Notes under the pieces: generated by a model
The model's input: only the letters and a program-made list of their open reading frames with translations
Told to the model about the DNA's origin: nothing
The model's database searches: none
Made by a program: the position numbers and the translations under genes
Source of the DNA: Ctena decussata
Taxonomy: Eukaryota > Mollusca > Bivalvia > Lucinida > Lucinidae
DNA length: 64,000 bases
Assembly (NCBI GenBank): GCA_963989385.1
Contig: OZ022514.1
Span: forward strand, 26,763,222 to 26,827,221
Direction: 5' to 3'
Shown: in pieces, positions 55,020-64,000 of the stretch
How the letters are laid out: the number at the start of each line of letters is the position of its first letter
Numbering within the stretch: the first letter of the stretch is position 1

Positions 55020-56686
55020 ATTTGGCATTAGGGCACCCTACGGTATGGAAAGATCTCCGCTGCTTGCAGTAGGTACTGTAGGGGCTGTTTAGATTCTTTT
55101 CCCTCGTTTATCTTGACCCGTTATTCTCTTTTTCACGGAGACGGCTCTCTAAGGACTTAGACACTGTCTCTGAGGACCGTTCAATACAAAATTATATGAA
55201 GGTCTTCTGAAATATGAAAAAACAACATTTAAAACATATTTTCAGACATCAAACACTGCTGATCTTGAATACTGCTACTTATAATAATCAAACTACCTGC
55301 GTGTGTTTGACAATGACTGTTCCGCCGATTATATGAAGTCATGTTAAAACTATTAAAATTTGGGGAAAGTGGAAGTACATTTAATAAAAGATTTTCCCAA
55401 AACGAAAGCGAGAAGATATGTAAACTCAATATGAGAGTAAAACATTATTGCGTCTTAATAAATAAGTTGGAAGACTTCAAACGTCAGTATGCCTGCTGGC
55501 GTTCGGATCTTCACGTATATGTCTAGCTGCCATCAACAACATCAGTTTGCCTTCTACGGAAATCCTTGTCCGGTATGTAAAATATATAATTGCTCAAAGT
55601 CAAAATTAAAATATGCATGCTCCTTCTAGGGTTTCATGAGATTTCCTTATTTAGTCCTCATTTTATGAAAACATAATTGAAATGTAGCTGGTTCAGTTTT
55701 AGCCTGGTACTTATACGAGTTTAACCGTTAGAAGTCAAACTGCCATGACAAAGCTTCCGCCTTTTAGTGTCGGCATGGACAATTTTTGAGGAAACCTCTT
55801 GCGACACTGACAAAATCGTTTGTAATACTGTATACAAATCTCAAGAGCTTAGTTTTCTTTATTAAGAACATAGAAACCAATTACCATCTGGCTTCTAGTT
55901 TCAAAAGTCATAATAATTATATCAGAAAAAACAAACATTACCGCAGGCAGTGACTAATTGTATCGTTTGTGCTGTTTAAGGATATTCACTATTTCCTGAA
56001 CTAATATGATATCCGAAGTTCAAAATGGTACACCTTTGAGCGACTGAGTTGGTGGTTGGTCAGTAATAGTCACTAAGCTGTCTGTGAAAGTTCGTATGTC
56101 AAAGCACACTGGTATTTTGCAACAGAAAAATGATGTTGTTTGTTTGTTTATCTGTAGGCCCGTTGTGCTCTAGCTTACTTTTCTGAACTTATTCTTTGGA
56201 GAAAAAAAAAATGTATGTACACACATTAAGACGCCGAGCGAGCTTCGTCTATGTATATATAGACCAACAACTAGCGTTGACAGATTTGTCGAACATATAC
56301 AATAACACATGTGTGCTTTCAATCTACATTCTGAGGTCGAACCACATCTATGACACTGCAGAATACTGCTACAATAGAAACACCGACACAATGGGATACA
56401 AAACCATAGCATACTGCAGAAAAGGAAATTTGACTGCTATGAAATTGAATTAATCTGCCTTTTCATGTGATATTTGCAACGATCTTTCCTGTATAGTCTA
56501 GTCTACGTGAAGCAGACAGTCCATTTATAAACGAGACAGACGTTTCAGATTCCATAATGAGTAATTATACTCAGAGGTAAAAGAAAGAATACACGTTTTG
56601 AAGCCCGTATTTTTCCTACTACTCACTGCATAAACTTTGAAAATCCTTATGATATAACTTACCCAACTTGACAAGGCTTACAAATA
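55020..56686. other. No supported feature
   Basis: Short overlapping ORFs on both strands near 56.2 kb lack recognisable domains or clear splice context. Confidence 0.5.
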
Positions 56687-57605
56687 TACGAGGGATGTTC
56701 ATAAATTTCTGTTCGTGACGTCATATTTTGTTACCCATCATAAAGACAGAACCCGATCAGATCGCAAAAATATATAAAGCTTTATGATATGTCTAGACAA
56801 CTCTGCAAATGTGGTGTATATTTTCTAAAGGACACATTTTTGAACGACTTTGAAAGAGGTGTACCCTACAGCCACTGCAGATTTTCACTTTAGAAGGCCA
56901 TAGTTCATATATGAGCAGGCTTTGAGTTTTTTCATCATTGCTACTTCAACACAGTCCACAGGCAACTGTGTCCCGTAAATATCGCGGAAATTATATTTAG
57001 TATAGGTTTCATTCTGTCCAATGATTCCAATGGATTATCCGCATTTAATGTCATAGAAATTTCTCCCTTTCTACTAAAGTTATAATGATTTTGTAACGCA
57101 ACAAATGTCTCAACATTCAAATTCTTGTCAGGAAGAGCCTTTGCATGGGCCAATCGAAACTGTCGAAAAAATGAAATTAATGAAAAAAAAGGAAGCTGCT
57201 ACATTTTTAAAAATGATGTTGAGGTCGATTTCAATAACGTCATAATAACTGCGCACTGCTTTGTAAGGAATTAGTTGCTAAGGGTTTGCTACCCTGATAA
57301 CTTCTGAGCTGATATTGGAGGCAACGAATGACAAACAGCTGACAAAATTTGTTTTGCATTAACAATAATCTTTGACTTGAATGAGACACTGAAAATAAAT
57401 TCAGATATGAAATTAGCCAAGTGGTATGACTGGGGCCTTATAAAATGCATTGTGACTCAATAAGAAAATGGTTTTTTTGTACAATGTTAGGTGCCATTGT
57501 AAAGGCGGAATGTAGTGCTTTCAACACATGCATAGCATTTATCCCCAGCCTGCCGCTACACAAAATTATGCGGCGAGAATCAGAACTTTCTGGACAACCC
57601 TCGTA
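56687..57605. mobile_element. Mariner-like non-autonomous element, copy 2 (919 bp)
   Basis: TA-flanked inverted ends ACGAGGGATGTTCATAAATT and CAGAACTTTCTGGACAACCC-TCGT. Uninterrupted version of the 2323-4209 element. No transposase frame recognised on either strand. Confidence 0.82.
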
Positions 57606-57923
57606 ATTTAGAAAAAATACAGAATGAATAGCTTGACTTCCAAAACTATATGAGTACGTGCCAAGTTTTTCAATTCATTTGCACCCTAACGGAAAATACG
57701 GTTTTCCTGTGAATTAGTAATTGTATTCTCAGATATGTTTCTTAATTAACCACAACGATTGCATCTCATAAACTTGATGACAAGGCTCTTCGTACGTGTC
57801 AGACGGCAACCTTGGTGTAGCGGTTTGTCACTAGTGTCAGGATTGAATGGCCATGAAGTGTATACTTCCTTTAGTCTCTGACTACATTTGAATCACGCAT
57901 GAAATGTGATGCAGATATAGTTA

Positions 57924-58102
57924 TGGTGGCTGGACAGATGACTTGCAATTTTACATTCTATTAAACAGTATTTCAGTCATAACAGAACGATGGGAGTGCT
58001 ATCATGAAAGGCTGTGTGCAACGATAGCCTGTTCAGGGCCGGGATCGAAACCGGACCGCAAGTTTAGAAGGCCAGCATTTGACCCACTGAGCTACCGAGG
58101 CT
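57924..58102 (-). mobile_element. tRNA-derived SINE family C, second copy
   Basis: Minus-strand head with TAGCTCAGTGGG and GGTTTCGATCCC. The body shares AACAGTATTTCAGT and GATGGGAG with the 39026 copy. It lies immediately upstream of the decayed RTE element. Confidence 0.7.
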
Positions 58103-58254
58103 CTTTCACACTCATGAATTCAAGTAAATGCACCAATGAATTTAATGCCTACATGTATATGGAAAGTGTGAGTTTTTAAGCCCTTTATAAGGAACTTTGA
58201 TTGTAAAGTATATATTTTAGAACCGAGATAACCTTTCATAACGGTTTTTAGATA

Positions 58255-59360
58255 AAAAAGAATATCGGTGAAGAACAGGCTGGATTCAGAACCAAAAGAA
58301 GCACCACAGAGCAGATCTTCAACTTTGAAACCCTGCGTGAAAGGTACCTTCAACATACGCAGAATCTGTAACATGTCTTCATAAATTTCAAAATAAGCAT
58401 TTGACAGGGTATGGCATGTGTCCCTATGGGCCACCATGCGGAAGTACAATATCATTTCAAATATAGTTTGCGCCATTGTGCAACTTATGACAAGGCTATA
58501 ATTGCAGTTCAGATGAATGGCAACACAGGAGAATGGTTCAGTACAACAGCTGGAGGCAAGGCTGCCTTTTCTCACCAGTGCTCTTTAACATTTCGAATTA
58601 TTTCTGATATAATTCTGGAAAGATCAGGATAGGCAGCAGAACTATAACCAATCTGCAGGCTTCCGATGACATTGACGCTCTTGCTGAGGAAGAGCGGGAA
58701 CTAGGAGGCCTAGTTGAAAGTCTCTACAAAACCTGCAAAAGGCATGAAATGGAGGTAAGTACTCAGAAGAGCAAACTGGTGACAAACTGGCGCCAGTGAC
58801 ATCCAGATGAATCTCAAGGTTTAAGGACAGAACAAGTTTATAGTACCTTTGATGGCTCAAAACCAAAGCTTCTCTCTAGGATTGCACACGCTCTGACAAA
58901 GCTGATGCCAGTTATGGAGAGATAACTACACATCTCTTGAATCAAAGGTGAAACTTATGCGCTCCATCGTCATATCAATATTTCTATGTGCCTGTGAATC
59001 ATGGTCCTTGACAGTAGAAATAGAGAAAACGCAGGCATTTCACATGATATGCTACAGAAGGTTACTGAACATCTCGTATAAATCCCAAGTCATTAATTTG
59101 GATGTTCGGAGAAAGAACGGAACTGAGGTGGTTAACCATGTCTCAAGGCCTTTTGGCTTAGCAAAGACAAGTTTGTGGGAATCTTGAAAGGAAAAGAAGA
59201 AGAGGTAGACAGAAGGGGATGTAGGAAGACAATATTAAGGGGTGGACAGGGATAGACTTTGCTAGCTCAACTAGGGCAGCCGAAGACAATAATAGGTGGA
59301 AAGGGATAATTTAAGTCACCTGTAGTACCCCTGCGACCGTGGACGTTATGGGATATGATA
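58255..59360 (+). pseudogene. Decayed RTE-type endonuclease/reverse transcriptase LINE
   Basis: Frame-shifted remnants in order: GEEQAGFRTKRSTTEQIFNF (RT finger/palm start); FKIAFDRVWH-like with the catalytic context lost; AVQMNGNTGEWFSTTAGG with QGCLFSPVLFN in the next frame; QASDDIDALAEEERELGGLV, where the YADD-type box reads ASDD; then a MRSIVISIFLCACESWSLTV thumb/connection stretch, RRLLNISYKSQV and a GRQKG...EDNIKGWTG tail. Multiple stops and shifts, so non-functional. The order and tail are typical of RTE-like elements common in aquatic animals. Confidence 0.8.
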
Positions 59361-60192
59361 TAGAACTATTCTAGATCTTTATCAAAATGGATACAGTCAT
59401 ATTAATCCGCCAGTGAATATATACAGTCGAGAGTTCGAACGAGTACCTTTCTCTCAAACAGAAAGTAAACTCCATAGAAATAAATTAACACAAAGTGCGA
59501 AAAAGAGTAAGTCCTCTTTCTTCTGAGAGTCCCGTTTTTCTATAATCAGATGCATGTTGGAAAAAAAAATAGTTTAAACATAAATCTTAAAATAAAATGG
59601 CAGAAAATGGAAGAGTTAATTTCTTGACCATTTCTGATCAATGCCCCTTTTTCTAAAAAAACACTTCCGTGTGATTTCGCCATGTTTACAAACTTTAAGG
59701 TGATCAACTTAAAGTTGTGAACCCCTGCATGCATGATTCCCTAAACAATTAAGCTATTCTAAAACGGGATCTAGCCTTCAAGCAAAGAATGTGCTCCAAT
59801 TAGTGAAACTTCTTTGAGAAGTTGACCTCAATTGGAATAAAGTTGCTTCCTTGACATTGCCACCTTTAAGACAGACTGCTATGAAGCATGTTGTACTCCG
59901 CACCCGTTCGTGCATTTTGTGTTTATTTATCTATAAAATAGTTGCTTTCGGATATGCATTTCTGAAATACTGAAAAAAGAAGGAAAAGTAAGCAGTCTAG
60001 AGTGTATGATAACAGTTTTGGACGTATTTGTTATGTTGTCGGAAAAAGAAAGCGATAAAATTCTAGCCAGCCAATAGTCCATTATATACCGCAATCACCC
60101 TAGATTAATACGCAATGGCAAGTTACTGTAAACATTCTGAAACTGTAACAACATGGTTTACAGTAGTAAGTCAAATTTTAGTCTGGCAGGAT

Positions 60193-60262
60193 GGCAAACA
60201 GTGTAGAACGAGATCAGACTGCTCCTGATGGAGCAGTCTGATCTTGCTCTACGCTGTTTGCC
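60193..60262. repeat. 70-bp hairpin
   Basis: GGCAAACAGTGTAGAACGAG and mirrored CTACGCTGTTTGCC. Inner GATCAGACTGCTCC/GGAGCAGTCTGATC around a 4-nt TGAT loop. Confidence 0.88.
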
Positions 60263-61810
60263 AAAGCATCTTTGCTCAAATAGTTGCTGCAATCAAGGAA
60301 GCTATTGATGCTTTCAAGTGAGATGAATTTCTTCAGCAATTTTGACATGTATAGCGATAAAGACGTTCTGTTTTGATTTCTCAACATCCAATACGACCCT
60401 TGAGATATGTCATTAGCAGTGTCAAATGTAACTCACTCTGTCGGAGATAAACATTACGGCAGTTTTATCACTGAAAATCCATATGTTTTATATTTATACA
60501 CTTAGTTTGCTTTTCTCTGCTTGAGTCGATTTGCCAAGGAAGTCTGATGTTACATCAGAAACTGCCCTAACTATAAATCTGCCAGTGATTTTAAATGGAA
60601 ATAATGATGGTCTAAGGAGTGAATATAAGCAGTCAGTTAATTGGAAATAGTGTTTAGTTTAATATATGTGACGTAAGCTTCAAATCGGACTATAAATAAC
60701 TAATTAAAGCATTCTATAATTTGGTCATCATTTGGAAGGATACATTTACTATCTACTGTAGAATCACGAATGTGAAGTGTAATTGAGGGTATATGAAAAT
60801 GTCTTTTGATTCAAAGTTTTCAGTGCTGACTGTGAACTCTGTAAGAATTATGGTTGTTATCGAAGTCACCACGGTTAGTTCATTTCCAGCATATCTGTAA
60901 ACATTTAAACCTGAAATATAGATCTACAGCTGGCACGTCGAATTTAGAATGTTCTTCAGCTAAGTAAAAAGCAAAATGACAGCACAAAGTGTGGAAAGGA
61001 ATCGTTTCGAAGATATCTATGGTGCCCCAACGACCTTGTAAGGTTATGAGATAGAATAGAATAGAATAGAATAGTTCATCAACAACAAGGATAAAATATA
61101 CTGATTGGAAGGGGGGAATGTACTCATAGAACGTGAACACTATTGAATATATCAAATGTTTTTGTAATATCGTGATGTTGATGAGGCTAATTTGCTTGGT
61201 ACAGGCAGTGTGGAATGAGAAGTGATTGGCGTCGCGTGAAACAAAAGGACCTTAGGCCATGTGGGCAAAGTGAATACTAGAATCAGTCAGTGCATCAGAT
61301 TACATCGACCATAGCCTTTACTTTTCAGTTTGTATATGCCCCAGGAATAATAGATTGTGTAAGCGAAAAGAAGAGACTATAATCAGCCTGCGCCGTTGCG
61401 CAGGCTTATCTGAGTCTTTCTTTTTCGTACATGTATCAAGGTTCTTTTACATGCACCGCAAATCAAGTGTCGTTATTGTATGATAAAGGCATAAGTATAG
61501 TTAGCCTTTTAGGATTTTCCACTGGTAAATGACTGTATTATTTACTTTGTTAGGAATTATCATCTAAATGTGATACTACCTTTTCAAGGAAGTCGAGCTA
61601 CTTATGAACTCTTTACTTAACCATATCAACCTTGCATGCGGTTCGGAGGCTAATTTGCTTCCTGCTACATAGTTTATCAGATACAAATGAAAAGTAAAGC
61701 ATGACTATTTTGAAAACCAATCTGGTGATGAAAGCATTTTATACTAGTAGAAGTTTAAGCAAATTTAAGTTTACCATGTTTAGACTTTTATTATAAATCG
61801 CATGTTCGAC

Positions 61811-62037
61811 CCCAAGGGCGTAACTACGTATACGGCAAATACGCAAGTGCGTATTGAAATGTTGTCAAAATTAACAAAATTTCAACACGCACTTGCATAT
61901 TTGCATGCTGAAAATTTATAAATTAGACAAGATTTCAATACCAATTACCAAAGTGGCTGAAATACTAGCTTTCCCTTCAAGAAGTAGAGAATAAAACATG
62001 GTTGTGCGTATTATGAAATTGCCTCTAGTTACGCCCC
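61811..62037. mobile_element. 227-bp MITE with GGGCGTAACTA ends
   Basis: Left GGGCGTAACTACGTATACGG, right GCCTCTAGTTACGCCCC. Internal ACGCAAGTGCGTATTGAAAT mirrored by TTTCAACACGCACTTGC. Uninterrupted relative of 18212-19056. Confidence 0.8.
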
Positions 62038-62961
62038 TGGACCCTGTCCTTGATCTAAATGGCTAGTAAGTACCATCAACAGGCAAACTAGAAGTAATGA
62101 TGCTCTATTTCTAAAATCATTTTCACATGAAATGAAGCAAGTTTTACACATGACCTGAGGGAGGCAAACACGAAAATTGCCTTCCTCCGAATTTGTATTC
62201 ATATTTATTAAGTGTAGAAAAGAATCTGAAAAATTGCCATCATACAATACAATTTCATATTGGCGTGAATATCTCACCAGAAACTTGAGGCATAATGCCA
62301 AGTCTTTATACTGTATCCTTAGTGATTATATATTGATATCATGGCTGCATTACGTTCAAGAAATCATAAATGTAAGTAAATGGAGATTTCCTAATTGGAT
62401 TGGGGAATTCAATGTGTGATTCTGTCTTACAAATCGTTTCATCAATGTTCAAACGTGTTAGCTACTTAATTGTTTTCAATATTCTTTGGACTGGCTCGAC
62501 TTTGCATTGAGATTATCACGCGAGAATTAATGACAACTCTGTGGGTTTCATAGTCTTTTATTTGATAACAGATTCTTGAATAAGTGTCTATAGTAGACCA
62601 ATCATAAATGTAACATTCAAACATATATACATCCATATTTTGAAGTAATCTTAATAGGTTGAATCGGCCTAATCCAACATTAGGAAACTAGACTAGTATG
62701 TACGCATAATGCCAGTTCGCAGAGTTAGACCCATAATTGTATGTTTTCAGAATATTAACTTCACATGTATTTAAATGTATTTTTCTGAAGGTTAATTGAG
62801 AGTAATATCTCAGCCGTGAAGCTAATGTTTATGGATAAAACAAATCTGACAAAATATATTTCCGCAAAATATTTTGCAATCTTCTGAACAGTATATTTGT
62901 TTTTCATGTGTGAAAAAATTGAAGGAAGTGGTAAACTTGTTCGTTTATCCATCTATAAACT

Positions 62962-63197
62962 GAGCCGCGACACGACAGAACCAACAATGTGGTTGTGCGT
63001 CCAGCGCAGACTCAGATCAGCCTGGGCATCCGCCCAGTCTGATCAGAGTCTTTCCTGTCCGCATGGAGATAGCTTAGACCCTTAGCTACCCTTTGAGCAC
63101 TTAACGAAGAGTCTGGTCAGACTGGGTGAATGCCCAGGCTGATCTGAGTCTGCGCTGGGCGCACGACCACATTGTTGGTTTTGTCGTGTCGCGGCTC
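62962..63197. mobile_element. Palindromic MITE, 235-bp family, best preserved
   Basis: GAGCCGCGACACGACAGAAC to GGTTTTGTCGTGTCGCGGCT. AACT lies directly on both sides (possible 4-bp target duplication). Arms near-perfect over about 95 bp. Confidence 0.9.
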
Positions 63198-63544
63198 AAC
63201 TAAAGTTAAATTTAATAGACTATCGCTTAAATGTCAGAAGTGATCTTTGAAAGTTCTTGATGTGAACTCCCATACGGACCTACTCATGAATATGTTGAAG
63301 CAGACCTGTTATAAAGTATCCCAAAGACATAAATATTCGAGCAATATTTAATAGAGGCATATCGATCTTTAAATGTTCTACAATTGTGTGCAATTTTAGA
63401 TTTAAAGATGACATGGAGATAAACAACGCTGAATTTGGTTGAGTGGAAATTTGGTAAAATTACATCAGTTATATAATCAACGATTTATAATGAAACAAAA
63501 ATTGGTAGCAGACTGTTAAAATATATTTAAAATATTGTTAGTTT

Positions 63545-64000
63545 TATAAATCAAATCAAATGTTTATTATTACCTGGTCATAGGTAAATGGCTGAAGTAA
63601 CTCTAAGAACACCAACTATACTTACAAACAAAAATACAAAACAATTTATGTGTTACGATTTCAGTGTTGGTGTCATCTATAACGTATTACAGTTAGTCAA
63701 CTAGTGTTTCATTGATGAAAACAATGACTGGCTGGTTGCAGTGACTTAATAGATATTTTCTATTGTCTGAGCATTTTTTACAAACTGGATAAATGGATTT
63801 AATATTTCCGGGTCGTCAGTGACATCAAAACATGATTTTCTTTTTCAGATAAAGATATTGTTTCAAAAGGTGGTACATACTCTCTTATTTGCTGAAATAA
63901 CTTCTCTCTGTTATCACTGTATATTCTACATGACATTATGAAATAAATTTCGTCTTCTTCCTGATTTAGGCTACGAAGTATGCTGTATGTTTCTTCAGGA
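63545..64000 (-). mobile_element. 3' end of a LINE, running off the window edge
   Basis: On the minus strand the sequence codes for a LINE C-terminus, including EETYSILRSLNQEEDEIYFI and REKLFQQIREYVPPFE. A one-base frameshift follows near LMSLTT, then DDPEILNPFIQFVKNAQTIE up to a stop. A short 3' UTR ends in an AATAAACA and TTGATTTGATTTGATTT tail (63549 onward on the + strand as its complement). The 5' part lies outside the window. Confidence 0.75.

Larger units (their letters stand above)
59361..62961. other. Gene-poor stretch with short hairpins
   Basis: Apart from the hairpin at 60193, the GCGCAGGC hairpin at 61390 and the MITE at 61811, only an (AATAG)n-like pentanucleotide run near 61052-61070 was noted. 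Confidence 0.5.

Noticed and set aside
56196..56453. Overlapping ORFs on both strands as coding
   Set aside because: Neither frame has a recognisable domain or splice sites; mutual overlap is typical of chance ORFs.

Overview
The window reads as nuclear DNA of a repeat-rich invertebrate, most likely a bivalve mollusc and perhaps a heterodont clam. The basis is a pair of intron-containing innexin genes with the protostome YYQWV signature, many short foldback DNA transposons, tRNA-derived SINEs and LINE fragments. The species is an inference. No bacterial features (operons, Shine-Dalgarno sites, CRISPR arrays) are visible.

The only clear protein-coding genes are two tandem innexin paralogs on the + strand. 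Innexin A has exons 8683-8896, 11619-11813 and 12647-13456. Innexin B has exons 20174-20390, 23773-23967 and 25293-26111. All three recognised exons keep the same boundaries and phases in both genes, and the middle exon is 195 bp in each. Each gene lacks a recognised upstream exon that would carry the ATG. The products would be four-pass gap-junction or hemichannel subunits of about 405 and 409 residues plus a short N-terminus. Their introns are filled with transposable elements.

Layout: 1-8.5 kb holds SINE heads, palindromic MITEs and a mariner-like element broken by a second transposon. 8.7-13.5 kb is innexin A. 13.5-20 kb holds foldback elements, microsatellites and nested insertions. 20.2-26.1 kb is innexin B. 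26.4-28.1 kb holds tandem and foldback MITEs. 28-45 kb is gene-poor, with a roughly 1 kb transposon carrying subterminal repeats, a cluster of NRF-1-like palindromes, a LINE 3' end with an intact 300-codon ORF, and a composite element. At 45.5 kb there is a possible promoter and first coding exon of an unidentified gene. 46-64 kb is again mainly repeats: foldback MITEs, a second mariner-like copy, a decayed RTE-type reverse transcriptase and, at the right edge, the 3' end of another LINE on the minus strand.

The most distinctive material is the density and variety of long palindromic (foldback) elements. One family of about 235 bp occurs at least eight times, twice directly before the exon 3 splice acceptor of the innexins. 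Several other families pair a hairpin with CCAAT and TGACGTCA-like motifs. Innexin B also has a perfect 15-bp stem straddling its stop codon. No identities were computed; all similarities were judged by eye.
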